From the NCBI GenBank assembly GCA_030627905.1, contig DAOVRZ010000113.1, positions 1 to 18,808 on the forward strand: a stretch of 18,808 nucleotides of DNA, in the 5' to 3' direction. The notes beneath the pieces were generated by a model. The model worked only from the letters and a program-made list of their open reading frames with translations, ran no database searches and was not told the origin of the DNA. Within the stretch, counting starts at the first letter, position 1. Each line of letters opens with the position of its first letter. Position numbers and translations under genes: made by a program. Shown here piece after piece: positions 6,620-13,664 of the stretch. The stretch comes from JAGMES01 sp023128035 (GTDB lineage: Bacteria > Bacillota > Halanaerobiia > DY22613).

Positions 6620-7639
6620 ATGAAAATGGAAGAATCTAAATTGAAATATATTTGTGAGACTGAGGCGATATCGTTGGATGAAGCTCAAATGGCTTTAGAA
6701 CTTGCAGATGGTGAAATTGAACGTGCTTTAGAATTAGTACCCTATGTTGAGAAATCTATGATACTGATTCATGGAAAATTTGTTTTTGGGCGTACTCAAA
6801 AGCTTTATGGTATTTTTCGGGTGTTGGCGCAAGGTAAGGAAGCTACATTATTAGAAGTTAGTTTGGCAATGAGTTATGTTAAGAACGAATTAGATGCTCC
6901 TCTTTCTGCAAACCCAGAGGCTTTTCAAAAAATAATTGAAGAGCTTTCTAAAGAGACTCAGATTACTCAGGTACATTCTTTTTTAGCTGGCTTTTATAAA
7001 CAAATTAAGGCAGCAAAAATTAGTCGAATGTATCACTTTATTAAAGAAGATCAGAAACAGGAATTGAATGATCTTTTTAACAATTTGATTAGTAAATTAG
7101 GAGGGGGAGTCGAAAAAGTAGAGGTAAAGCTTAAGACTTTTCTGATGACCAGAGTTCAGTGTGAAAAAAAGGGGTTTCTCGAATCAGAGAGTAATATTTT
7201 ATCTAATAATGTTGACTCTAGTTCTGGTTTAACAATTTACTTGGAGACCGAACCGATTATTTCTCCTTTGAAAGGTAAAACGATTGAGAAATTTTCCATA
7301 GAGGAATTTATTCCCCTAAAAATTATTGATCATCGAGAGGCTGGTACTTATTTAGGTAAGGTTTTATCTGATGAATCAGGAATTGCCTTTGCTAAGATTA
7401 AAGAAATTCAGGTTAGTGAGTCTTCTAATCGCCATCATGTAACTGTAGAGTTTGGGTCTAAAATCAATGGGCGATTTGTAATTGAACCTTCAGTACGAAT
7501 TGCTACCTTTTCTGGGATAACGAATGATGCAAATAACAGTAAAACAGTGAAGAGTACGGAAATGCAATCATTAAACTTTATAGTTATAGGTGCCTTAGTT
7601 ATTTTTCTTTTTATGATTTTATTTATTTTGACAAGATAG
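6620..7639 (+). CDS. UBA-like, tail-anchored membrane protein of unknown function
   Basis: I do not recognise this gene as a named family. ATG 6620 is chosen (339 residues) because AAAAGGTGA (6609-6617) precedes it; ATG 6626 is an alternative, and the GTG at 6605 has no ribosome site. Residues about 5-45 (LKYICETEAISLDEAQMALE, then ADGEIERALELV) resemble the three-helix UBA/EF-Ts N-terminal fold. A long middle region follows, with a possible beta-rich part near 215-300. The last 24 residues (LNFIVIGALVIFLFMILFIL) form one membrane helix with almost no tail, so the bulk should face the cytoplasm. It lies between thrS and infC, suggesting a link to translation or protein targeting, but this is only context. 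Codon use looks like its neighbours. Confidence 0.7.
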   Translation: MKMEESKLKYICETEAISLDEAQMALELADGEIERALELVPYVEKSMILIHGKFVFGRTQKLYGIFRVLAQGKEATLLEVSLAMSYVKNELDAPLSANPEAFQKIIEELSKETQITQVHSFLAGFYKQIKAAKISRMYHFIKEDQKQELNDLFNNLISKLGGGVEKVEVKLKTFLMTRVQCEKKGFLESESNILSNNVDSSSGLTIYLETEPIISPLKGKTIEKFSIEEFIPLKIIDHREAGTYLGKVLSDESGIAFAKIKEIQVSESSNRHHVTVEFGSKINGRFVIEPSVRIATFSGITNDANNSKTVKSTEMQSLNFIVIGALVIFLFMILFILTR

Positions 7640-7641
7640 TA

Positions 7642-7670
7642 TTGACACCAGAGTGAGATTATGTTATACT
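7642..7670 (+). promoter_or_regulatory. infC operon promoter
   Basis: TTGACA (7642-7647), 17-nt spacer, TATACT (7665-7670). It starts only 3 nt after the upstream stop codon. Confidence 0.85.
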
Positions 7671-7675
7671 GTTGA

Positions 7676-7815
7676 AGGAAAATAAAGTAGAGGCCGTCCG
7701 CTTCTCACCATACTAGCTCATTTTTTGATTGTTAGTTGGTTTATAGTGATAATGATTGAGGTTATTTCATTGTTTACTTATGCGGATGGTATATATTTTA
7801 TACTATCCGTTTTTA
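7676..7815 (+). promoter_or_regulatory. Attenuated leader of the infC-rpmI-rplT operon (L20-leader type)
   Basis: A 140-nt leader ends in an intrinsic terminator: CGGATGGTATA (7783-7793) pairs with TATACTATCCG (7799-7809), followed by five T residues. An upstream GTCCGC (7696-7701) can instead pair with GCGGAT (7782-7787), breaking the terminator. This is the layout of the L20-controlled leader known from Bacillus infC operons, where excess L20 promotes premature termination. Assignment rests on position and the competing stems; the L20-binding fold was not modelled. Confidence 0.75.
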
Positions 7816-7837
7816 TATTCTTCAGGAGGTGAAGACA

Positions 7838-8356
7838 ATTAGTAAGGATTTAAGGATTAATGATCGTATTCGTTCAAGAGAGGTCAGAGTGATTGATTCA
7901 GAAGGCAATCAGGTTGGAGTTTTACAAACCAGAAAAGCATTAGCTTTGGCTGAGGAAAAAGGGCTTGATTTGGTTGAAGTAGCTCCACAGTCTAAACCAC
8001 CAGTTTGTCGGATTATGGACTTTGGCAAGTACAAATACGAGCAGGCGAAGAAAGCTAAAGAGGCGAAGAAAAACCAGAACATTATTAGTATTAAAGAAGT
8101 TCAATTAGGTTTAAAAATTGAAGATCATGACTTTTTTGTTAAAGTAAAACGAGCTAGATCTTTTTTAGAAGATAAAAATAAGGTTAAAGTTCGTGTTAAG
8201 TTCCGTGGTCGTGAGATTACTCATAAAAATTTAGGATCTGCACTTTTAGACCGTTTTATCAAAGAACTTGAAGATGTTAGTAAAGTTGAAAGTCAGTCTA
8301 GAATGGAAGGTCGTAATATGATCTTACTTTTAGGACCTAAAGTTACAGATAAGTAA
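7838..8356 (+). CDS. infC: Translation initiation factor IF-3 (AUU start)
   Basis: A 172-residue IF-3, which binds the 30S subunit and checks start codons during initiation. The start is taken as ATT 7838-7840. A perfect AGGAGG (7824-7829) lies 8 nt upstream, and the protein then begins with the usual SKDLRINDRIRSREVRVID. The GTG at 7829 overlaps the ribosome site and would add three foreign residues. AUU starts are the known autoregulatory hallmark of infC: IF-3 rejects non-canonical starts and so limits its own synthesis. The N-domain (1-75), basic linker (KYEQAKKAKEAKKNQ) and C-domain (from about 83, with VKVRVKFRGREITH) are all present. It is first gene of an operon with rpmI (37 nt later) and rplT, behind an L20-type attenuator. 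Confidence 0.95.
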   Translation: MSKDLRINDRIRSREVRVIDSEGNQVGVLQTRKALALAEEKGLDLVEVAPQSKPPVCRIMDFGKYKYEQAKKAKEAKKNQNIISIKEVQLGLKIEDHDFFVKVKRARSFLEDKNKVKVRVKFRGREITHKNLGSALLDRFIKELEDVSKVESQSRMEGRNMILLLGPKVTDK

Positions 8357-8393
8357 GTTAATAATAAGTTAGTTTTCGAGAGGGGGAACAGAT

Positions 8394-8597
8394 ATGCCAA
8401 AGATGAAAACTCATAAGGGTGCTAAGAAAAGAACTAGTGTATCTGGTAAGGGTAAAATTAAGTACAAAAAATCCTATAAAAGACACCTTTTGACAAGCCG
8501 GTCTTCTAAGCGAATCAGAAATCTACGTCAAGCTGGTTATATTTCTAAAGCTGACGAAAAGAATGTTAAGTTGTTACTGCCATATTCTAAATTTTAA
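8394..8597 (+). CDS. rpmI: 50S ribosomal protein L35
   Basis: A 67-residue, strongly basic protein beginning MPKMKTHKGAKKRTSVSGKG, the standard bL35 opening, and of normal length. A large-subunit protein that packs into 23S rRNA. Start ATG 8394 has a GAGGGGGA ribosome site. It is the middle gene of infC-rpmI-rplT, 37 nt after infC and 29 nt before rplT, with no promoter or terminator between. Confidence 0.97.
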   Translation: MPKMKTHKGAKKRTSVSGKGKIKYKKSYKRHLLTSRSSKRIRNLRQAGYISKADEKNVKLLLPYSKF

Positions 8598-8626
8598 TTT
8601 GAGCAATTAATTAAGGAGGGTTACCC

Positions 8627-8980
8627 ATGCCACGTGCAAAAAGAGGTTTTAAAGCCAGACGTAGACGTAAAAAGATTTTAAAGCTGGCTTCTGGATATTT
8701 TGGTGCAAAGAGTAAATTATTCCGTCCAGCTAATCAGGCTGTTATGAAGTCATTAACTTACGCTTATCGTGACCGTCGAGTTCGTAAGAGAGATTTTCGT
8801 AGATTATGGATTACTAGAATTAATGCTGGAGTAAGAATGCATGATCTTTCTTATAGCCGTTTTATTAATGGATTAAAGAACGCTAATATTGAAGTTAATC
8901 GTAAGATGTTATCTGAGATGGCTATTCATGATCCAAAGAGTTTCGGTAAAATTTGTGAAATAGCAAAATCTCATCTATAA
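8627..8980 (+). CDS. rplT: 50S ribosomal protein L20
   Basis: A 117-residue protein of normal length with the bL20 pattern MPRAKRGFKARRRRKKILKL and YRDRRVRKRDFRRLWITRIN. It is an early assembly protein of the large subunit that binds 23S rRNA. In Bacillus it also represses its own operon by binding the infC leader, and the leader seen at 7676-7815 suggests the same here. A strong AAGGAGGG site precedes ATG 8627. An intrinsic terminator (8993-9025) follows. Confidence 0.98.
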   Translation: MPRAKRGFKARRRRKKILKLASGYFGAKSKLFRPANQAVMKSLTYAYRDRRVRKRDFRRLWITRINAGVRMHDLSYSRFINGLKNANIEVNRKMLSEMAIHDPKSFGKICEIAKSHL

Positions 8981-8992
8981 AATTAAGAATAA

Positions 8993-9025
8993 AGTCATCA
9001 TAGTTATTGCTATGGTGGCTTTTTT
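8993..9025 (+). terminator. Terminator of infC-rpmI-rplT
   Basis: AGTCATCATAG (8993-9003) pairs with CTATGGTGGCT (9010-9020) through two G-U pairs and is followed by T residues. A second perfect 10-bp hairpin, ACCTTGATTC (9056-9065) with GAATCAAGGT (9073-9082), lies just downstream and may reinforce termination. Confidence 0.8.
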
Positions 9026-9101
9026 ATTGATAATAGACTTGAATAAAGTACATTTACCTTGATTCTTTTTATGAATCAAGGTTATTTGTTGTCTTGCTTA
9101 C

Positions 9102-9130
9102 TTTACAACCTCTAGGAAATGGTGTATAAT
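9102..9130 (+). promoter_or_regulatory. Promoter of the first ktrB-ktrA pair
   Basis: TTTACA (9102-9107), 17-nt spacer, TATAAT (9125-9130), reading into the c-di-AMP riboswitch. Confidence 0.8.
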
Positions 9131-9149
9131 AATCAACATAATCAGCAAG

Positions 9150-9349
9150 ATACGTTGAATTCCATTTCGCGCTTGTGCGCGCGAGGAAGCGGAGGACCCA
9201 ATTTTATGGGGTGAATTCTTTTTAAAGAAAGGGATACTCTTGTTCCCTAACCCGACAGCTAACTTCGTAAACGTTGACAAGAGGTTACATGAGCGCAAGT
9301 TCAAAAATACTTTTAAGAACTAAGGCTAACCTCTGTAGTTCTTTTTTTC
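9150..9349 (+). promoter_or_regulatory. c-di-AMP (ydaO/yuaA-type) riboswitch with terminator
   Basis: The aptamer holds the conserved blocks of this class in order: AGGAAGCGGAGGACCCAAT near 9182-9200, GGGGTGAATTC (9207-9217), AAAGAAAGGGATACTCTTG, then CCCTAACCCGACAGCTAAC and TTCGTAAACG. The expression platform is AAGAACTA (9315-9322) with TAGTTCTT (9336-9343) and a T run. Aptamer segment GAGGTTA (9281-9287) is complementary to TAACCTC (9327-9333), giving an antiterminator. In this class c-di-AMP turns the gene off, which fits a potassium importer downstream: high potassium raises c-di-AMP. Confidence 0.93.
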
Positions 9350-9373
9350 TTTGTCTTTTTTGAAGGAGGGTTT

Positions 9374-10723
9374 ATGATGAAATCACAGGTTCAAATTCCT
9401 AAGATTAATTTGGGTGGATTATCACCAGCACAGATTCTTGCCGCTGGATATTTTGTTGTGATCCTTTTAGGAACAATGTGCCTTATGCTTCCTTTTTCCA
9501 TGGTTGACGGCATGGGATTAAATCTCATTGATGCTTTGTTTACTGCTACATCGGCTACTTGTGTTACAGGTTTGATAGTTGTAACAACTGGAACAGCATT
9601 TACTCTTTTTGGTCAATTGGTGATTATGATTTTAATTCAAATTGGTGGATTAGGGATTATGACTATGTCTACTGCCTTTGCGCTTATTATTGGTAGAAAA
9701 ATTACATTACGCCAACGATTGATTATTCAAGAGGATTTAAATCAGAATGGGATTTCTGGATTGTTAAGATTGATTCAATACATTCTTGCTGTTACTTTTG
9801 CTATTGAAGGAACTGGAGCTATTTTATTATTTACTAGATTTATAAAAGATTATCCGGCAGGAAAGGCAATTTTTTATGCCATTTTCCATTCAGTTTCTGC
9901 TTTTAATAATGCAGGATTTGATCTTTTCGGAAATAGTTTGGAAAGCTTTGTGGGAGACCCATTGATTAATTTAACAGTTATTTCTTTGATTGTAATAGGA
10001 GGATTAGGGTTTGCCGTCCTAGCAGAGTTTATTAAGAAACGAAAACTCACATCATTACATGCTAAGATGGTTGTAAGCACTTCCTTAATTTTACTGTTAG
10101 TTGGATGGTTTGCTTTTATGGGACTGGAGTACACAAATTCTGCTACACTTGGTAATTTGAATTTTGGGGAAAAATTATTGGGGTCATTATTCTTATCAGT
10201 CACTACTCGAACTGCAGGTTTTAACACTGTCCCGACGGGCGCATTACGCGAATCGAGTCTATTTTTAGTAATGATTTTAATGTTTATCGGAGCTTCTCCA
10301 GGTTCGACAGGAGGGGGAATCAAAACTACTACAATTGGTGCTCTTTTTTCTGGCCTATGGGCGACGATTAAGGGTAAGAATGATGTAGAGATATTTGGTC
10401 GAAGGTTGGATGATACAATTATCTATAAATCCTTTACTATTTTACTCTTATCTTTGATGTTGGTTCTTCTGGTTACTTTAATTTTGAGTGTTACAGAAGA
10501 TATTCCATTATTAAATGTATTGTTTGAAACAATCTCTGCTTTTGGTACAGTAGGGCTTTCTACTGGTTATACCGCTGCTTTAAGTAAAATTGGACGATTT
10601 TTGATTACGATTACAATGTTTGCGGGTAGAGTTGGACCTTTAACTCTAGCTGTAGCGATGAGTGAAGTTAATAAAAAGAAAGCTAAGTTCCATTATCCCA
10701 AAGAAAAGATTATGGTAGGATAA
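9374..10723 (+). CDS. ktrB: Potassium channel-like subunit KtrB/TrkH, copy 1
   Basis: A 449-residue membrane protein that forms the potassium translocation pathway. It has the four M1-P-M2 repeats of the Trk/Ktr superfamily. Filter loops are ATCVTGL (61-67), SAFNNAGFD (175-183), TRTAGFN (278-284) and SAFGTVGLST (388-397). GASPGSTGGG (306-315) forms the intramembrane gating loop of the third repeat. The size fits KtrB better than the longer proteobacterial TrkH. ATG 9374 follows AAGGAGGG; the next codon, ATG 9377, is equally well placed. It shares a transcript with the RCK subunit 20 nt downstream and is controlled by the c-di-AMP riboswitch. The N-terminus SPAQILAAGYFVVILLGT guides the start choice for copy 2. 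Confidence 0.93.
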   Translation: MMKSQVQIPKINLGGLSPAQILAAGYFVVILLGTMCLMLPFSMVDGMGLNLIDALFTATSATCVTGLIVVTTGTAFTLFGQLVIMILIQIGGLGIMTMSTAFALIIGRKITLRQRLIIQEDLNQNGISGLLRLIQYILAVTFAIEGTGAILLFTRFIKDYPAGKAIFYAIFHSVSAFNNAGFDLFGNSLESFVGDPLINLTVISLIVIGGLGFAVLAEFIKKRKLTSLHAKMVVSTSLILLLVGWFAFMGLEYTNSATLGNLNFGEKLLGSLFLSVTTRTAGFNTVPTGALRESSLFLVMILMFIGASPGSTGGGIKTTTIGALFSGLWATIKGKNDVEIFGRRLDDTIIYKSFTILLLSLMLVLLVTLILSVTEDIPLLNVLFETISAFGTVGLSTGYTAALSKIGRFLITITMFAGRVGPLTLAVAMSEVNKKKAKFHYPKEKIMVG

Positions 10724-10743
10724 AACATCTTGGAGGTGGCTTT

Positions 10744-11391
10744 ATGAAACAGTTTGTTGTAATTGGTCTGGGAAGATTTGGTTCATCAGTTGCTAGAACC
10801 TTAACTCAAAGAGGATGTGATGTACTTGCCATCGATTCTGATGGAGAAAAGGTTCAGTCATTTGCGATGGAGGTAACCCATGCTGTTCAAGCAGATGCCA
10901 CTGATGAAGAGACGATGAAATCACTTGGAGTTCGAAATTTTGATGTGGCAATTATTAGTACTGGTTCTGATTTACATGCTAGCATATTAACTACCTTGAT
11001 TGTGAAAGAATTAGGTGTTGAATATGTAGTTGTTAAAGCCCAGACAGAACTACAAGGAAAAGTATTGACGAAAATTGGTGCTGATCGAGTGGTGTACCCT
11101 GAAAGAGACATGGGTATTAGAGTAGCAAATAGTCTGGTATCATCTAATGTTTTAGATTATATTGAACTTTCTCCTGATTACACTATTCAAGAAGTAATAG
11201 CTTCACCTAAATTTTATGGTCATTCGTTAAGCGATCTTCAATTCAGGACACGTTTTGGAGTGAATGTGATTGCAATTAAAAATGGTGAAGATATTATCGT
11301 AACACTTAAGGCTACAGATGAGATTAAAGATGGTGATATTTTGATAGTGATGGGGAATAATGATCATTTAGAGAAGTTAAGAAAGTATTAG
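10744..11391 (+). CDS. ktrA: RCK regulatory subunit KtrA/TrkA, copy 1
   Basis: A 215-residue cytoplasmic RCK protein that gates the KtrB pore in response to nucleotides. The N-terminal Rossmann domain shows GLGRFG (8-13) with an acidic residue after the second strand (AIDSD, 30-34), as expected for ATP/ADP or NAD binding. The C-terminal RCK_C domain (about 135-215) ends GDILIVMGNNDHLEKLRKY. In Firmicutes KtrA, RCK_C binds c-di-AMP and inactivates the transporter, so this pair may be controlled twice by the same messenger, at RNA and protein level (inference). TGGAGGTGG precedes ATG 10744. The stop codon lies within the stem of the terminator that follows. Confidence 0.93.
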   Translation: MKQFVVIGLGRFGSSVARTLTQRGCDVLAIDSDGEKVQSFAMEVTHAVQADATDEETMKSLGVRNFDVAIISTGSDLHASILTTLIVKELGVEYVVVKAQTELQGKVLTKIGADRVVYPERDMGIRVANSLVSSNVLDYIELSPDYTIQEVIASPKFYGHSLSDLQFRTRFGVNVIAIKNGEDIIVTLKATDEIKDGDILIVMGNNDHLEKLRKY

Positions 11392-11428
11392 GATATTCCT
11401 CGCGCAATGCGCTGGGAATATCCTTTCT
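11390..11428 (+). terminator. Terminator after first ktrBA pair
   Basis: AGGATATTCC (11390-11399) pairs with GGAATATCCT (11415-11424), with an inner GCGC-AAT-GCGC helix and a T-rich tail. The ktrA stop codon overlaps the left arm. Confidence 0.75.
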
Positions 11429-11473
11429 TTGTAAACTTTATTCTGGCTAAAAAGAGTCACCTCAGGGTATCTT

Positions 11474-11596
11474 ATGATTATCCCACAAAAAGTAGTCACA
11501 CAAAAGCTCACATACTATATATAGTGCCGAATAGACAGTTTTAACACTATATATAGTATGTGAGTGTGACTAAAATACTTTTTGTGGGATAATCAT
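11474..11596. repeat. 123-bp near-perfect palindrome
   Basis: Three perfectly matched blocks form one long hairpin: 11474-11494 with 11576-11596 (21 bp), 11495-11500 with 11565-11570 (6 bp), and 11507-11526 with 11545-11564 (20 bp). The loop is 18 nt (11527-11544), and the only interruptions are a 6-nt and a 5-nt bulge. There is no T-run, so it is not an ordinary terminator. It fills the gap between the two potassium-transporter pairs and ends 17 nt before the ribosome site of the second ktrB. It could be a MITE or other fold-back insertion, or a regulatory structure. No second copy is seen in the window. Confidence 0.9.
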
Positions 11597-11627
11597 ATTG
11601 TAAAAAGAAATCTGGAGGTGATTCATT

Positions 11628-12953
11628 ATTCAATATAAATCACTTTTTACGCCAACACGAATACTAGTGATGGGCTATCTAATAGTTATAGTAATCGGAA
11701 CTATTTTACTTAGTTTGCCTATAGCAACAGCTTCTGGGGATGAAACGTCTTTAATGGATGCACTCTTTACTGCGACTTCAGCGACTGCAGTAACAGGACT
11801 CATTGTGGTAAATACCGCATCTCATTGGACTGTTTTTGGGAAAGTTATAATTATGTTATTAATTCAGATTGGCGGATTTGGCTTCATGACTACCTCTACC
11901 TTGGTAATGTTGTTGTTGGGAAAGCGAATCACTCTTAAAGAACGCTTGGTTATTCAAGAGGAGATGAATGCTAGTAATCTTAAGGGGTTGATTGATCTTG
12001 TCCGTTATGTAGTGATTTTAACATTGTTTATAGAAGTTTTGGGCGCAATATTATTGTTTTTTAAGTTTATTTCGATGATGTCACCTGTTCAAGCTGTGTT
12101 TTTTGGATTTTTCCATTCAATTTCTGCTTTTAACAATGCAGGATTTGATCTGTTTGGAAATAGTCTGGTAAATTTCACTACAGATTGGTATGTTATTTTA
12201 GTGATTACTGGCTTATTTATCATAGGTGGAATTGGTTTCGCGGTGATCGCAGAAATTTATAATTGTCGTCAATTTAGAAAATTTTCTTTACATACAAAAG
12301 TTGTATTGACGATTTCAATTTTGCTGATAGTAATTGGAACTATAGTGATCTTAGGATTGGAATATAACAATCCAGATACGTTAGGACCATTAAGTTTAAG
12401 TGGGAAGGTAGCAGCGGCATATTTTCAAGGTGTGACGCCTAGAACAGCGGGATTTAATTCTATACCTTTTTCAAAGATGACCCGAGCGTCGATCTTTTTT
12501 ATAACAATATTGATGTTTATCGGTTCATCGCCAGGTTCTACAGGTGGAGGAGTTAAAACAACTACTTTTGGAACTTTATTATTTGTATTATGGGCTTTTA
12601 CTAGAAATCGTGATGATGTAGTGATTTTTCAACGTCGCTTGTCTCATATGACAATATTTAAAGCGTTAGTAGTTGTAATGATTGGAATATTATTGATCAT
12701 TGCAGTGGTTATAGTTTTAACAGTAACCGAAGAGATGGAATTTTTAGATCTCTTTTTTGAAACAGTATCAGCTTTTGGAACTGTTGGGCTATCCACTGGA
12801 ATTACAGGAAATCTGTCGCTAATTGGTCGGTTTTTGATTATACTGACTATGTTTGTTGGCAGAGTAGGTCCGATGACGTTAGCTCTTGCAATTGGAGAAC
12901 AACGTGAAAAGGTTTCCATCCGATATCCAGAAGAGAAAATGATGATAGGATAA
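11628..12953 (+). CDS. ktrB: Potassium channel-like subunit KtrB/TrkH, copy 2 (apparent AUU start)
   Basis: A second KtrB of about 441 residues, similar along its length to copy 1: ATSATAVTGL, SAFNNAGFDLFGNSL, TPRTAGFNS, GSSPGSTGGGVKT and SAFGTVGLSTG are all kept. The first standard start codon, GTG 11667, has no ribosome site and would cut off sequence that aligns with copy 1 (FTPTRILVMGYLIVIVIGT against LSPAQILAAGYFVVILLGT). A strong TGGAGGTGAT (11613-11622) lies upstream, and the only candidate codons at the right distance are ATT 11625 and ATT 11628. No ATG, GTG or TTG is in frame before GTG 11667. I therefore place the start at ATT 11628 (9 nt after GGAGG). No riboswitch precedes it; a long palindrome does. 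Confidence 0.85.
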   Translation: MQYKSLFTPTRILVMGYLIVIVIGTILLSLPIATASGDETSLMDALFTATSATAVTGLIVVNTASHWTVFGKVIIMLLIQIGGFGFMTTSTLVMLLLGKRITLKERLVIQEEMNASNLKGLIDLVRYVVILTLFIEVLGAILLFFKFISMMSPVQAVFFGFFHSISAFNNAGFDLFGNSLVNFTTDWYVILVITGLFIIGGIGFAVIAEIYNCRQFRKFSLHTKVVLTISILLIVIGTIVILGLEYNNPDTLGPLSLSGKVAAAYFQGVTPRTAGFNSIPFSKMTRASIFFITILMFIGSSPGSTGGGVKTTTFGTLLFVLWAFTRNRDDVVIFQRRLSHMTIFKALVVVMIGILLIIAVVIVLTVTEEMEFLDLFFETVSAFGTVGLSTGITGNLSLIGRFLIILTMFVGRVGPMTLALAIGEQREKVSIRYPEEKMMIG

Positions 12954-12982
12954 TTGTGACGCAAGGATAGGAGGTATGTTGG

Positions 12983-13630
12983 ATGAGACAGTTTGTTGTA
13001 ATTGGATTAGGTCGTTTTGGTTCTAGTGTAGCTAAAACTCTAGCTGAACGGGATTACGATGTTTTAGTAATTGATAGAGACGAGGCTTTGGTGCAGGAAA
13101 TGTCAAATTTGGTGACCTATGCTGTTCAGGCAGACTCGACAGATGAAAATGCTATGAATTCACTGGGTTTAAGGAATTTTGATGTAGCAGTGGTAGCAAT
13201 AGGATCTAATATTCATTCAAATATCTTAACAACCATGATCTTAAAAGAGATGGGAGTTCGTTATGTAGTGACTAAAGCTGTTGATCCTTTGCATGGTAAA
13301 GTTTTAGAAAAAGTAGGAGCGAATAAGATTGTTTATCCTGAACGGGATATGGGAAAGCGGATTGCTTTAAATCTGGTTTCTTCTAATATGCTAGACTTTA
13401 TAGAATTTGCACCCAATTATAGTATAGTGGAGATTCTGGCTACAAAAGGAATGATAGGGAAGACTCTTACGGAATTACAGTTCCGTAGTAGATTTGGAGT
13501 CAATGTGATTGCTGTAAAAGAAGGAGAACGGATTAATATTTCTCCTGCAGCTAGTGATGAAATAAAAGATGGAGATGTGCTTATTGTGGTTGGTGAAAAT
13601 CAATTACTTGATAAATTGAGAAAATTATAA
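12983..13630 (+). CDS. ktrA: RCK regulatory subunit KtrA/TrkA, copy 2
   Basis: A 215-residue RCK protein with the same length and layout as copy 1: GLGRFG nucleotide-binding loop (8-13), VIDRD at the end of strand two, and an RCK_C domain ending GDVLIVVGENQLLDKLRKL. It starts at ATG 12983 behind AGGAGG, 29 nt after ktrB copy 2, so the two form a pair. Identical first residues (MRQFVVIGLGRFGSSVA against MKQFVVIGLGRFGSSVA) point to tandem duplication of the whole ktrBA unit, followed by divergence. Whether the subunits mix between pairs cannot be told from sequence. Confidence 0.92.
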   Translation: MRQFVVIGLGRFGSSVAKTLAERDYDVLVIDRDEALVQEMSNLVTYAVQADSTDENAMNSLGLRNFDVAVVAIGSNIHSNILTTMILKEMGVRYVVTKAVDPLHGKVLEKVGANKIVYPERDMGKRIALNLVSSNMLDFIEFAPNYSIVEILATKGMIGKTLTELQFRSRFGVNVIAVKEGERINISPAASDEIKDGDVLIVVGENQLLDKLRKL

Positions 13631-13664
13631 GTATATAGAAGGCCTCTTAAGGAGGAGTTAGGGT

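Noticed and set aside
9874..10323. 149-residue minus-strand frame inside ktrB copy 1
   Set aside because: Antisense shadow of conserved transporter sequence, with no ribosome site or recognisable domain. Frames at 10887-11111, 12644-12964, 17766-17993 and 5330-5533 were dropped for the same reason.
11474..11596. Ordinary terminator for ktrA copy 1
   Set aside because: A proper terminator already lies at 11390-11428, and the palindrome lacks a T-run.
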